Assembly (NCBI GenBank): GCA_964226685.1
Contig: CAXQRU010000092.1
Location: 1-36,513 of the forward strand
Direction of reading: 5' to 3'
DNA from: CAXQRU01 sp964226685
GTDB taxonomy: Bacteria; Pseudomonadota; Gammaproteobacteria; Pseudomonadales; Cellvibrionaceae
DNA: 36,513 nt
Below the pieces are notes generated by a model. The model searched no databases, was not told where the DNA came from, and was given only the letters and a program-made list of their open reading frames with translations. Both the position numbers and the translations under genes were made by a program. Shown piece by piece: positions 1 to 8,845 of the stretch. How positions within the stretch are numbered: the first letter of the stretch is position 1; every line of letters starts with the position of its first letter.

Positions 1-21
1 TACACGACGCTCTTCCGATCT
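1..21. other. Illumina adapter remnant (left end)
   Basis: The first 21 bases match the 3' end of the Illumina TruSeq read-1 adapter, ending in GCTCTTCCGATCT. They are not genomic. Genomic sequence starts at about base 22, eleven bases beyond the algC stop codon, so nothing can be said about what lies downstream of algC. Confidence 0.97.
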
Positions 22-32
22 CTTAATGTTAA

Positions 33-2441
33 TTAAAAAGATATAGATAAATCAGGGTGTAACTTTGATAGCTCACGCTTAAATACAGTCATAATGGCCT
101 GTAAACTTTCAGCGTCATCGGCTTCAAAACGCAAGGTCAATGCGGCCGAGGTATTGGAGGCTCGCACTAGGCCCCAACCATTGCTGTAGTCAATTCTCAA
201 ACCGTCGAGTAGATTTTGTTTGCCATCGCCAAAATCTCCTTGTTCAATCATCGTTTTGACAATGTCATGTTTTTTGTCTTCATCAACAGAAATAATGATT
301 TCAGGGGTAGAGGGCGGTGCACCAAAGCTTTCAAACGCGCTATCGATATCTTGATCTCGAATGGTTAAGATTTCCATTAGCCTCGCTGCACTGTACATAC
401 CATCATCAAAACCATACCAGCGCTCTTTAAAGAAAATATGCCCAGAAAATTCCCCACCTAAAAGCGCTTCCGTTTCTTGCATTTTGCTTTTCATATGAGA
501 GTGGCCAGTCTTCCACATGATAGGACGACCACCGTAACTGGAAATGACTTTGCTGAGTTCGCGGGTCGACTTCACATCAAAAATCACATCGCAGCCTGGG
601 TTACGCGATACCACATCTTTAGCAAAAAGCATCATCAATCGATCTGGCCAAATAATATTACCTTCAGGTGTTACCACAACTAATCGATCGCCATCGCCAT
701 CCAAAGCAATACCTAAGTCCGCTTCCACTTCTTTTACTTTGTCAATCAAGGCCACTAAATTATTGGGGTCTGACGGATTGGGGGGGTGATTGGGAAAACT
801 GCCATCGATCTCGCAAAATAACGGCGTCACATCGCAACCTAACTCTTCGAACAATTGAGGAGCCACTCTGGAAGTTGCGCCATTTGCCGCATCCACCACT
901 ACATGTAAGTGACCCGCCAAAGCCACATCTGAAAAAATCCTCTCGACATATTCATCGACAATGGATAGATCTTCATGATTCCCCATTCCCAAATGAAAAT
1001 TACCGGCTTCAATGGTTTGTTTTATTGCTTGGATACGGTCATCCGATAAAGTTTTACCTTTAATCAAAAATTTAAAGCCATTGTATTGTTTTGGGTTATG
1101 ACTGGCGGTCACCATCACGCCACTGCTGGTGCGATCGGAGGTTAACGCAGCAAAGTTCATTAATGGAGTCGGCACCAAACCAATGTCTAACACATCACAG
1201 CCCGTGCTTAAAATCCCTTTGATCAGGCGCTCACACAATACTTGGGAGTGCTCACGCCCATCGCGCGCGACGACTAAGGCTTGATCCCCTTGGTCGAGGG
1301 CCTCACTTGCAATCGCTTTACCAATTAACTCGGCCAGCTCTTCAGTCAGCTCCTCACCCACGACTCCACGAATATCATAGGAGCGAAAAATCACATCTGG
1401 CATATGCGTTTTATCGCTCCAAACATCCTTAGCGGGAGATTCTTTTGGTGCAATCTCTGCTTTATCGACAATTAATAAGGATTCTTCCGATGGTAGTTTC
1501 GGGCGCTCTGGCAAATCATCATCTGTTTTAGGCACTTCGATACCATCAATACCCTCTTCCAATTCTTTCTTGCCAGCTTCCAGTAATGCCTTGGTCGCCT
1601 CAAATGCATCGACTTCTTTGCCGTTAAACCAGCGCATCGCAAATACAGCCACCCCCGTAACTACTACCACAAAAATGACTAAAAGCGCGATATAAAAAAA
1701 CTCTCCTTGTACCACTTCGCCCGCCAACGAATCAGAGGGTGTGAACGTTAAGGACCAGTGACTTCGATCAATGCTTTGTTTAATCGCTTCATAATTACCG
1801 GCCACGCCACCACTCAAAAACACAGTTTGCACTCGATCAATATTTTGAGTAATTTGGTAAGCGCCTTGAGAGGCATTGGATGAAAGCGATTGTTTCAAAA
1901 CATCAAGATTCAATATCAACAATGCAGTACCGTCGACGATATCATCGCTGCCTTGAATCGATCGAGCCAGCATCAATTGGTATGGCGGTTTACCAATCAC
2001 TTCCGGTTTAACCGTTTGATCTTTTTCAGCACGGTTGATCATATGCTTTTCAAGATTCGTTAAACTCTCATCTTCGATAATTTTTTGCGCTCGATCCACT
2101 TCAAAAAAACGTAGACTGACAAACTCATTCTTCAACGTCGATTGAGTGGCTTTTTGGTATTGTTGTAATTGTTGCTCATCTCCATCACGGATGGCTTTTG
2201 CAAGCGCTTCATCCTTTGAGTAGTCAGCAAGCGTTCGATCGATTTTGGTAAGGTAAGACTGCACTTGACGCGCCTGCTCTTTAACCGTCTTTTCAAATAA
2301 TGCTTGCAATTCGTCTTGATAAGATCGATCGATCCACTGATACCAAACGACCAAGGCAATCACGGCTGTTACGACAAAACTACCTACCCCGGCAATCAGC
2401 TGCTGTTTGATGGCTCGACTTAACGACTTACTCTTTTTCAT
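33..2441 (-). CDS. algC: phosphomannomutase/phosphoglucomutase AlgC with membrane-anchored N-terminal domain
   Basis: The enzyme interconverts mannose-6-P/mannose-1-P and glucose-6-P/glucose-1-P, supplying GDP-mannose, LPS and exopolysaccharide precursors. The catalytic alpha-D-phosphohexomutase part spans about residues 348-800. It shows the phosphoserine loop TASHNP (Ser447), the metal loop DGDGDR (581-586), the sugar-binding GGEFSGH (662-668) and the phosphate-binding RASNTS (760-765). At 802 residues it is far longer than the roughly 460-residue P. aeruginosa enzyme usually described. The extra N-terminus has a membrane helix at 17-36, a region of about 210 residues likely to be periplasmic, a second helix at about 249-269, and an acidic linker. 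The ATG at 2441 overlaps the end of coaBC by 14 bp, which suggests translational coupling. Confidence 0.95.
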   Translation of the reverse strand: MKKSKSLSRAIKQQLIAGVGSFVVTAVIALVVWYQWIDRSYQDELQALFEKTVKEQARQVQSYLTKIDRTLADYSKDEALAKAIRDGDEQQLQQYQKATQSTLKNEFVSLRFFEVDRAQKIIEDESLTNLEKHMINRAEKDQTVKPEVIGKPPYQLMLARSIQGSDDIVDGTALLILNLDVLKQSLSSNASQGAYQITQNIDRVQTVFLSGGVAGNYEAIKQSIDRSHWSLTFTPSDSLAGEVVQGEFFYIALLVIFVVVVTGVAVFAMRWFNGKEVDAFEATKALLEAGKKELEEGIDGIEVPKTDDDLPERPKLPSEESLLIVDKAEIAPKESPAKDVWSDKTHMPDVIFRSYDIRGVVGEELTEELAELIGKAIASEALDQGDQALVVARDGREHSQVLCERLIKGILSTGCDVLDIGLVPTPLMNFAALTSDRTSSGVMVTASHNPKQYNGFKFLIKGKTLSDDRIQAIKQTIEAGNFHLGMGNHEDLSIVDEYVERIFSDVALAGHLHVVVDAANGATSRVAPQLFEELGCDVTPLFCEIDGSFPNHPPNPSDPNNLVALIDKVKEVEADLGIALDGDGDRLVVVTPEGNIIWPDRLMMLFAKDVVSRNPGCDVIFDVKSTRELSKVISSYGGRPIMWKTGHSHMKSKMQETEALLGGEFSGHIFFKERWYGFDDGMYSAARLMEILTIRDQDIDSAFESFGAPPSTPEIIISVDEDKKHDIVKTMIEQGDFGDGKQNLLDGLRIDYSNGWGLVRASNTSAALTLRFEADDAESLQAIMTVFKRELSKLHPDLSISF

Positions 2442-3648
2442 AGGCAGACAACAAATGGTTAGAAATAAAATGAATGATTTCTCTAGCTAACTGCGCTTTG
2501 CTAGCTAGAGCCAACGGGTGTTCTTGCTCTGCCGTAATTAAAGTCACGGCGTTATCGTCACTATTAAATCCAATCCGTTGATCCGCTACATTGTTCGCAA
2601 TAACCATATCGAGCTGCTTGCGCTCGCGTTTGGCCTTTGCGTATTCAATAACATGTTCCGTTTCTGCCGCAAAACCCACCACCAAAGGCCGACTCTGGAG
2701 CTTGGCAATCGTGGCAATCACATCGGGATTTTTCACCATTTCAATGGTCATGGTATCGGCACTGGTTTTTTTCATTTTTTGGGTGGCCACATGCGCAGGC
2801 CGAAAGTCAGCCACAGCCGCGCTACCAATAAACACATCACAAGACTCAGCAACCGACATAGCCGCCGCCAGCATATCCTCGGCCGATATAATGTTGATAA
2901 GCTCGGCTTTAGGAGGCACAGGAATATTCGTTGGCCCGCTGATTAATGTCACTCGGGCGCCCTGATCAATCGCCGCCTGCGCTAAAGCATAACCCATTTT
3001 TCCAGAGCTATGATTAGAGATATAGCGCACGGGGTCGATTGCTTCTCGGGTAGGGCCGGCCGTAATCACAAAATGCCGCCCAGCCAGGGTACCAGCCTGA
3101 AAATGCTCAGCCACCGCTTGGGCTAGCTCACCCGGCTCTTCCATACGCCCCATACCCACATCACCGCAAGCTTGGCCACCACTGGCCGGCCCTAGCTGGA
3201 TCACACCTCGTTCAACCAATGTCTTTAAATTGGCCTGAGTCGCCTGATGAGACCACATCGCTTGGTTCATGGCCGGGGCGATCAATAAGTCGCATCGTCT
3301 GGCCAAACACACAGTCGTTAACAAATCATTGCCTTGGCCTTGAGCTAAACGCGCAATCACATCGGCACTGGCGGGCGCAATAATGATGGCATCGGCCCAA
3401 CGAGCCAATTCAATATGCCCCATAGCCGCTTCAGCGTTATGATCGAGCATATCGGTGTGCACTGGATTGCCCGAAAGCGCCTGTAAGGTGAGGGGGGTAA
3501 TGAACTCTTGAGCAGCGGGGGTCATCACCACCCGAACCTCGGCGCCCAAGTCTTGTAAACGACGAACCAGCTCCGCACTTTTATAAGCCGCGATACCACC
3601 GGAAACACCGACCAAAATTTGTTTGTGTGTAAGTGGTTGCGTACTCAT
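2428..3648 (-). CDS. coaBC: bifunctional phosphopantothenoylcysteine decarboxylase / phosphopantothenate-cysteine ligase
   Basis: This bifunctional flavoprotein of coenzyme A synthesis couples 4'-phosphopantothenate to cysteine (CoaB) and decarboxylates the product (CoaC). The CoaC half shows VGVSGGIAAYK near the N-terminus, the active-site His78 in GHIELARWAD, PAMN (125-128) and the catalytic Cys161 in ACGDVGMGRM. The CoaB half begins at ITAGPTRE (195-202), with SSGKMG and KNPDVI further on. The reading frame is open up to a TTG at 3675, but I prefer the ATG at 3648: it has AGG at a good distance and gives 406 residues, the E. coli length. An adjacent ATG lies at 3651. The gene is upstream of algC in one transcription unit; the dut gene often found between them is absent. 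Confidence 0.96.
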   Translation of the reverse strand: MSTQPLTHKQILVGVSGGIAAYKSAELVRRLQDLGAEVRVVMTPAAQEFITPLTLQALSGNPVHTDMLDHNAEAAMGHIELARWADAIIIAPASADVIARLAQGQGNDLLTTVCLARRCDLLIAPAMNQAMWSHQATQANLKTLVERGVIQLGPASGGQACGDVGMGRMEEPGELAQAVAEHFQAGTLAGRHFVITAGPTREAIDPVRYISNHSSGKMGYALAQAAIDQGARVTLISGPTNIPVPPKAELINIISAEDMLAAAMSVAESCDVFIGSAAVADFRPAHVATQKMKKTSADTMTIEMVKNPDVIATIAKLQSRPLVVGFAAETEHVIEYAKAKRERKQLDMVIANNVADQRIGFNSDDNAVTLITAEQEHPLALASKAQLAREIIHFISNHLLSAYEKE

Positions 3649-3774
3649 CATTGGCCTGTTTATCAAGGATTGCAAACCCTGTACCTTACCACTTCACTGC
3701 GGGTGGCGCCAAGCATTGGCGGCTTACTCATCGTTTAAATTTTCAGAGTTATAAAACCAAAAAACGATCAATTA

Positions 3775-3803
3775 TTGACCTTGTCGACATAAATGATTAT
3801 GAT
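3775..3803 (+). promoter_or_regulatory. sigma70 promoter for the small gene at 3912
   Basis: TTGACC (3775-3780) and TATGAT (3798-3803) are separated by exactly 17 bp, matching the sigma70 consensus at 5/6 and 5/6. Transcription would start near 3810 and give a leader of about 100 nt before the ATG at 3912. It lies in the divergent gap between coaBC and the small gene and points towards the latter. Confidence 0.7.
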
Positions 3804-3911
3804 CAATTTATCCGACTGCTCACCAAGTTGTAACGGGGATTGAAAATGGCTGTTTAATTTTCGAGCTAGGTGATTCACTTCCAACAACATTGATTTTAAA
3901 GGATGAAAATC

Positions 3912-4181
3912 ATGGTTAATACTGGCCTTATTTATACTTCATTTGATGACGAACGCTTCAAAAAAGCGACAATCATTCTCGCCAAAATTTTTGAAGCAAC
4001 CACACTGTCTGAAGAAAATATTCCTATGATATGGAACACGTTCAACAGGGGTGGAATCATTTTTGTAACCCACTACTCCATAAAAATAGCAGCCCAGGCT
4101 GCTGGTGTTGAGGTGACAAACGAATTCACCAATGCACTCATTGTTTATGCCAAAAAAGCAAACGGCATTTATACCGATTAA
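3912..4181 (+). CDS. small hypothetical protein (89 aa)
   Basis: I do not recognise this protein. It is 89 residues, with no signal peptide or membrane helix. It has a hydrophobic patch in the first third (ATIILAKIF), a middle segment GGIIFVTHYSIKIAAQAAGV and a slightly basic tail. The frame also opens at an ATG at 3903, but the GGA at 3901-3903 is well placed only for the ATG at 3912. A near-consensus promoter lies upstream and a long hairpin follows the stop, so it looks like a self-contained transcription unit between coaBC and radC. The predicted alternation of short helices and strands would fit a small cytoplasmic regulator, but no function can be assigned. Confidence 0.6.
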   Translation: MVNTGLIYTSFDDERFKKATIILAKIFEATTLSEENIPMIWNTFNRGGIIFVTHYSIKIAAQAAGVEVTNEFTNALIVYAKKANGIYTD

Positions 4182-4202
4182 CAAAATAGGTCGCTCCACA
4201 CA

Positions 4203-4238
4203 ACCAACACAAACTTGCTTTTGTAAGTTTGTGTTGGT
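4203..4238. terminator. 14-bp perfect inverted repeat after the small gene
   Basis: Arms at 4203-4216 and 4225-4238 are perfectly complementary over 14 bp around an 8-nt loop. The stem is rich in A/T and no run of T follows on the plus strand, so it is not a textbook Rho-independent terminator. It sits 22 bp after the stop codon and 12 bp before the radC -35 box, so a role as terminator, RNA stabiliser or protein-binding site is possible. Confidence 0.45.
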
Positions 4239-4249
4239 CACTTACACTA

Positions 4250-4277
4250 TTGACCTCTCGACAAGCTTATATACAAT
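4250..4277 (+). promoter_or_regulatory. sigma70 promoter for radC
   Basis: TTGACC (4250-4255) and TACAAT (4272-4277) are separated by 16 bp. Transcription would start near 4284, about 30 nt before the radC ATG at 4314. Confidence 0.6.
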
Positions 4278-4313
4278 AACTGCCAATAAAAACCTCACGA
4301 CAAAGGAATGTTT

Positions 4314-5000
4314 ATGTCCATACGCCACTGGCCCCAAAATGAAAGACCCCGAGAAAAATTGATTCAATCCGGCGCCCAGAGCCTAACAGACGCGGAGTTA
4401 TTGGCGATTTTTTTACGCACCGGCATCAAAGGCCAATCCGCCGTTGATTTAGCAAGACAATTGATTCTTGAATTTGGCAGCTTAGCCGCATTAATGGGAG
4501 CTTCCAGGGAACAATTTTGCCAAGCCAAGGGTCTGGGCGATGCCAAATTCGCACAATTGCAATCAGTCATGGAAATGGCCAAGCGCTATTTCGCTAGCGA
4601 ACTGCAAAAGCCCATCAGCGCCAGCAGCAGCCAAACCGTCAAAGCCTATGTCGCCAGCCAAATGCGCGGTCTGAGCCGCGAAGCCTTCGCCGTACTGTGC
4701 CTCGACAGCCAATTCCAACTCATTCATTTTGAAACGTTGTTTTGGGGCACCATCAACAGCACTGAAGTTCACCCCAGAGAAGTGGTCAAACTGGCTTTGC
4801 AACATAACGCCAACGCTTTAATCCTAACCCACAATCATCCCTCTGGCGTGACCACGCCAAGCGCGGCCGATATCCAAATCACCCAGCAACTTCAGCAAGC
4901 ACTAAGCCTTGTAGACATTCAAATACTGGATCATTTGATTGTTGGTGGCCACGAGGTTAGCTCCATGGCCGAGTTGGGTTTGATGGATAAGGCGTACTAA
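4314..5000 (+). CDS. radC: RadC family JAB1/MPN metalloprotein
   Basis: This is a member of the RadC/YicR family, long linked to DNA repair but with no firmly established activity. A helix-hairpin-helix-like N-terminal domain (about 1-95) is followed by an MPN+/JAMM domain carrying HNHPSG (173-178) and a downstream Asp (186), the zinc-binding signature. The ATG at 4314 is chosen over that at 4308 because AAGGA (4303-4307) is correctly spaced only from 4314. The resulting 228 residues fit the family. The radC / coaBC divergent neighbourhood is conserved in many gammaproteobacteria. Confidence 0.93.
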   Translation: MSIRHWPQNERPREKLIQSGAQSLTDAELLAIFLRTGIKGQSAVDLARQLILEFGSLAALMGASREQFCQAKGLGDAKFAQLQSVMEMAKRYFASELQKPISASSSQTVKAYVASQMRGLSREAFAVLCLDSQFQLIHFETLFWGTINSTEVHPREVVKLALQHNANALILTHNHPSGVTTPSAADIQITQQLQQALSLVDIQILDHLIVGGHEVSSMAELGLMDKAY

Positions 5001-5032
5001 CACGCTCCATCTTAGCGCGGCTAATTAGCGTT

Positions 5033-5641
5033 TCACAAAGGCTTTCCTGGCTCGGTGCTCGTCATGATTGGCTGTTTGGAAAATTCCTCATACCAAGCAG
5101 CCAATTTTGGAGCAACAGGACGCCAATCGATATCGCCAGACAGGCGATAATCCAGCAAACCCAAAGCGCAAGCTAGGCTGACTTCATACAACTGAATCTC
5201 TTCGCCAGGCTGAGCACGTTCTTCCAAATACTTTAAAGTATTCAAGATAGTTTTGAAGCGCCGCTCAAACCAAGGTTGATAGTGATACTGTTCGGGTCGT
5301 TTTAATTTCTCAATCACCACATCGATGGCACTGTCGATAATGCCATCGGCAAATCCCATATTGGCCACGTGCTGCCAGACATTGACCGTCATGGGCAGCA
5401 AGTTAATGTCAGGATTGATCGAGCAAAAATAATCGACTATCAAATGGCTCTCAGTCAACGCCTGATCATTGGGCATAATCAAGGTCGGCACTTTCATCAG
5501 AGGGTTATACTTGGCCAACGTAGGATCATCTTCCCATTGATTCACAACCTCAATATCGACCATATCGTCGAGCTTAAGCAACTGAATCACCATTCGAACT
5601 TTGCGTGCGTAAGGTGAGGTGGTGCTGATTAATAAACGCAT
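5033..5641 (-). CDS. glutathione S-transferase family protein
   Basis: This 203-residue protein has the GST fold. The N-terminal thioredoxin-like domain contains STTSPYARKVRM near residue 7, a cis-proline region KVPTLI and the glutathione-contacting TESHLIVDYF. An all-helical C-terminal domain follows. It would conjugate or exchange glutathione on electrophiles, or act in stress response; the substrate is unknown. The ATG at 5641 has GGAG six bases upstream, and the upstream in-frame TTG at 5653 overlaps this ribosome binding site, so it is rejected. It is the last gene of a yrdA-gloA-gst minus-strand group and lies 18 bp after gloA. Confidence 0.88.
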   Translation of the reverse strand: MRLLISTTSPYARKVRMVIQLLKLDDMVDIEVVNQWEDDPTLAKYNPLMKVPTLIMPNDQALTESHLIVDYFCSINPDINLLPMTVNVWQHVANMGFADGIIDSAIDVVIEKLKRPEQYHYQPWFERRFKTILNTLKYLEERAQPGEEIQLYEVSLACALGLLDYRLSGDIDWRPVAPKLAAWYEEFSKQPIMTSTEPGKPL

Positions 5642-5659
5642 AGTATTCTCCAATGAAGG

Positions 5660-6100
5660 TTACCAAGAACCTGTGTTTTCCATGGATGCCCATGGCTCTT
5701 GAGGAGCAAGCTTCTCCCCCGCTTGAAGCAGCTCAATAGAAATGCCATCCGGTGAGCGAATGAAAGCCATATAGCCATCGCGAGGCGGGCGGTTAATGAT
5801 CACGCCATGATCCATTAACGCTTGGCAAGTCTCGTAAATATTATCGACTCGATAGGCAAGGTGACCAAAATTGCGGCCACCCGTATAAGCCTCAGTATCC
5901 CAGTTATAAGTCAATTCAACCAGTGGAGCTTTGTCCGATTTTGCACGCTCAACATCGTTGGGCGCAGCCAAAAATACGAGAGTAAAACGGCCCTGCTCAT
6001 GATCTTGGCGACTCACCTCAACCAAACCCAGCTTGTTACAATAAAAGTCCAAAGACTCTTCCAAATCGCGCACGCGAACCATTGTATGTAAATACTGCAT
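5660..6100 (-). CDS. gloA: lactoylglutathione lyase (glyoxalase I)
   Basis: Glyoxalase I isomerises the methylglyoxal-glutathione hemithioacetal to S-lactoylglutathione. The two beta-alpha-beta-beta-beta modules carry four metal ligands at E. coli-like positions: His5, Glu62 (in PLVELTYNW), His80 (in GHLAYRV) and Glu123 (in ISIELLQ). The ATG at 6100 is preferred to the GTG at 6106 because AAGG sits just upstream and this places His5 exactly as in E. coli GloA. The protein is 146 residues. The gene lies between yrdA and a GST gene, which suggests a shared transcript serving glutathione-dependent detoxification. Confidence 0.94.
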   Translation of the reverse strand: MQYLHTMVRVRDLEESLDFYCNKLGLVEVSRQDHEQGRFTLVFLAAPNDVERAKSDKAPLVELTYNWDTEAYTGGRNFGHLAYRVDNIYETCQALMDHGVIINRPPRDGYMAFIRSPDGISIELLQAGEKLAPQEPWASMENTGSW

Positions 6101-6107
6101 AGCCACC

Positions 6108-6635
6108 TTATTTTATGGATAAATAATCGTCTTTTAACTTTACATAGTTACTCGCAGAGTAACTGAAAAATGCCCGCTCGTTATCAGTGAGTGGACGAGC
6201 TGCTTTACAAGGACTACCCATATAAACATAGCCACTTTCAAGGCGTTTTCCAGGCGGTACCACACTGCCCGCACCGAGCACCACCTCATCTTCTATCACA
6301 GCACCATCAAGCACGATCGCACCAATGCCAATTAAAATTTGATTGCCGATCGTGCAGCCATGCAAAACCGCACTGTGACCAATGGTCACCTCTTCACCAA
6401 TGATCAAAGGCCAACCATTTTCATTGAAACTACTCGCATGAGTGATGTGCAACACCGCATTGTCTTGCACACTGGTGGCCCTGCCAATGCGAATGTGGTG
6501 CATATCGCCCCGAATGACCGCTTGCGGCCATACTGAGCAGTCATCGCCAAGGCTGACATCACCAATCACAGTAGCCTGCTCATGAATAAAGACTCGCTCT
6601 CCCAATACGGGCGTTGTTGATAAGTAAGGGTTCAT
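6108..6635 (-). CDS. yrdA: gamma-carbonic anhydrase family protein (YrdA-like)
   Basis: This is a left-handed beta-helix protein of the YrdA/CaiE gamma-carbonic anhydrase-like family. Hexapeptide repeats run through most of the chain. The three expected zinc histidines are visible in VLHITH (His66), TIGHSAV (His87) and AVLHG (His92), so a metal-binding trimer is likely; whether it hydrates CO2 is uncertain in this family. I choose the ATG at 6635 (MNPYLSTT), which gives 175 residues and the usual YrdA start; the frame is open to a TTG at 6680. The stop codon is 7 bp from the gloA start, so the two are probably co-transcribed. Confidence 0.88.
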   Translation of the reverse strand: MNPYLSTTPVLGERVFIHEQATVIGDVSLGDDCSVWPQAVIRGDMHHIRIGRATSVQDNAVLHITHASSFNENGWPLIIGEEVTIGHSAVLHGCTIGNQILIGIGAIVLDGAVIEDEVVLGAGSVVPPGKRLESGYVYMGSPCKAARPLTDNERAFFSYSASNYVKLKDDYLSIK

Positions 6636-6787
6636 AGCGCACCAATCAGTAAAGTCCACTAGGTTAATCGTATCGTACAAGGATTATCAAGCTGTTAAGC
6701 TATAAATGACACCTAAAACATCCAATTGATTTGGCCTAGCTGCACTGATGATCTATCATGTCGTCAAATAATGTTTGAGATTACATA

Positions 6788-8845
6788 ATGAAAAACCCTC
6801 TGCTGGAAAATCATCGCTTCCCACCTTTTAATAGTATTAACAATGGACACATAGAAACCGCCATCGAGGCTCGTATTCAAAATGTCTTTGATGTTTTGGA
6901 ACAATGTTTACAAAACATCAAACATAACAAGCTAGCCCCTAGCTGGGATAACCTCGTTGGGCCACTGGAAGAAGCTCAAGATCTTCTTAACCAAGCCTGG
7001 TCACCCGTTAGCCATCTTAATGGTGTCTGCAACAGCGAAGAACTCAGAGCCGTTTATGGGCGCTGTTTACAGAAATTAACCGAATTTGCGACCAGCCTTG
7101 ACCAGCACAAGCCTCTATTTTTAGCCTACAAACAACTGGCTGAAAGCGATGCCTTTAATCGCCTCGATTCCGCTCAACAAAAAGTCATTCACGATGCATT
7201 AAAAGATTTTCGTCTAGCGGGTGTTGACCTCGATGAAACCAGCAAGGCTCGGTATGGTGAACTGCAAAAGCGCCTGTCTGAGCTATCCACACAATTCTCC
7301 AATAATGTGTTAGATGCAACCGCAGGCTGGTATTGGCATACCGACAATATCGATGATCTGGCGGGGGTACCAGCCACAGCAATCGATGCCGCCAAAGACG
7401 CAGCCGAAAAAAAATCCCTCCAAGGCTATGTCATTACGCTAGATTTTCCACCCTATCTCGCCGTGATGACCCACTGCCACAACCGCGCACTAAGGGAGCT
7501 GCTATATCGCGCCTTTGTCACGCGAGCCTCGGAACTTGGCATGGCGACCGGCGATACTGATCCACTAAAATGGGACAATACAGCCATCATCAATGAGATA
7601 TTAGCGCTCCGACACGAGCTTGCCGAGCTACTTGGATTTCATCATTATGCTGAACTATCCTTGGCCAAAAAAATGGCCGATCAGCCCAGTGATGTCATTG
7701 AATTTCTCCTCACGCTTGCCGAGCGCAGCAAACCCTATGCTGAAGCCGACCTTGCTGAACTCACTGAGTTTGCCGATATCGACCGGATCGAATCTTGGGA
7801 TTTTATGTATTACTCAGAAAAACTCAAACAAGCGAAATACGCCGTTTCACAGGAAGAGTTAAGGCCCTACTTCCCAGCTAACAAAGTGATTGAAGGCATG
7901 TTCACGGTAGCCTCCAATTTATTTGGAATCACTATTGAGGATGAGATAAACCAGGATGTATGGCACCCAGACGTTCGTTTCTACCGAATTAAACGCGATG
8001 GCAATATCGTCGCCTACTTTTATCTAGACCTCTATGCCCGCGAACATAAACGTGGCGGGGCATGGATGGCCGATGCACGTACTCGCCGACTGCAAGGCAA
8101 TAGTGTGCAACTGCCCATTGCCTACCTAACCTGCAACTTTTCCGCACCTGCAGGAGGCAAACCCTCACTATTGACCTTCGATGAAGTCACCACCCTATTT
8201 CATGAATTCGGACATGGCTTACACCATATGCTCACCGAGATGGTTTATGCCGCTGTCAGTGGTATCAGTGGTGTGCCCTGGGATGCCGTCGAACTGCCCA
8301 GCCAATTTTTAGAAAATTGGTGCTGGCAAAAGGAAGTGATTCCATTAATTTCTGGGCATCACCAAACTGGCGTCCCCTTACCAGCTTCACTACTGAATAA
8401 ACTGCTTGCTGCCAAGCACTTTCAGTCTGGCTTACAAATGTTAAGGCAAGTAGAATTTGCTCTGTTTGATATGCTTTTGCACAGCGAGTACGACCCTAAT
8501 AACCCTAAAAGTGCTCAATCTGTCATCGACGGTGTGCGCCAACAGGTGTCTGTGATTTTCCCACCGGAGTTTAGCCGTTTTCAAAATAGCTTCAGCCATA
8601 TTTTTGCAGGAGGTTATGCCGCTGGCTACTACAGTTACAAATGGGCAGAAGTACTCTCAGCTGATGCCTTTTCACTATTTGAGGAAAACGGGATTTTCGA
8701 CCAAGATACGGGCAAGCTCTTTTTGGATAACATACTTTCCAAGGGGGGCTCTCAAGAGCCACATATCTTATTCAAAAAATTTCGCGGCCGAGCACCCACC
8801 ATCGATGCACTATTACGACACAGCGGCATGGACAAGGCGAGCTAA
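6788..8845 (+). CDS. prlC: oligopeptidase A (M3 metallopeptidase)
   Basis: This cytoplasmic zinc endopeptidase degrades short peptides, including cleaved signal peptides. At 685 residues it is close to E. coli PrlC (680). The M3 signature HEFGH is at about 472-476, with the third ligand Glu some 28 residues on in DAVELPSQFLENW. The C-terminal region contains the conserved HIFAGGYAAGYYSYKWAE. The start ATG at 6788 lies where the family begins (a short lead, then NPLLE...FPPF). The stop codon abuts the ATG of the next gene, a pairing that recurs in gammaproteobacteria. Confidence 0.96.
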   Translation: MKNPLLENHRFPPFNSINNGHIETAIEARIQNVFDVLEQCLQNIKHNKLAPSWDNLVGPLEEAQDLLNQAWSPVSHLNGVCNSEELRAVYGRCLQKLTEFATSLDQHKPLFLAYKQLAESDAFNRLDSAQQKVIHDALKDFRLAGVDLDETSKARYGELQKRLSELSTQFSNNVLDATAGWYWHTDNIDDLAGVPATAIDAAKDAAEKKSLQGYVITLDFPPYLAVMTHCHNRALRELLYRAFVTRASELGMATGDTDPLKWDNTAIINEILALRHELAELLGFHHYAELSLAKKMADQPSDVIEFLLTLAERSKPYAEADLAELTEFADIDRIESWDFMYYSEKLKQAKYAVSQEELRPYFPANKVIEGMFTVASNLFGITIEDEINQDVWHPDVRFYRIKRDGNIVAYFYLDLYAREHKRGGAWMADARTRRLQGNSVQLPIAYLTCNFSAPAGGKPSLLTFDEVTTLFHEFGHGLHHMLTEMVYAAVSGISGVPWDAVELPSQFLENWCWQKEVIPLISGHHQTGVPLPASLLNKLLAAKHFQSGLQMLRQVEFALFDMLLHSEYDPNNPKSAQSVIDGVRQQVSVIFPPEFSRFQNSFSHIFAGGYAAGYYSYKWAEVLSADAFSLFEENGIFDQDTGKLFLDNILSKGGSQEPHILFKKFRGRAPTIDALLRHSGMDKAS

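Noticed and set aside
668..1063. Open frames on the strand opposite algC, such as 668-1063, 477-683 and 544-789.
   Set aside because: They lie fully inside the algC catalytic domain, have no ribosome binding site and no recognisable protein content.
3633..3833. Open frame of 66 codons on the plus strand over the coaBC 5' end.
   Set aside because: It overlaps the coaBC start and the promoter at 3775, and has no plausible translation signals.
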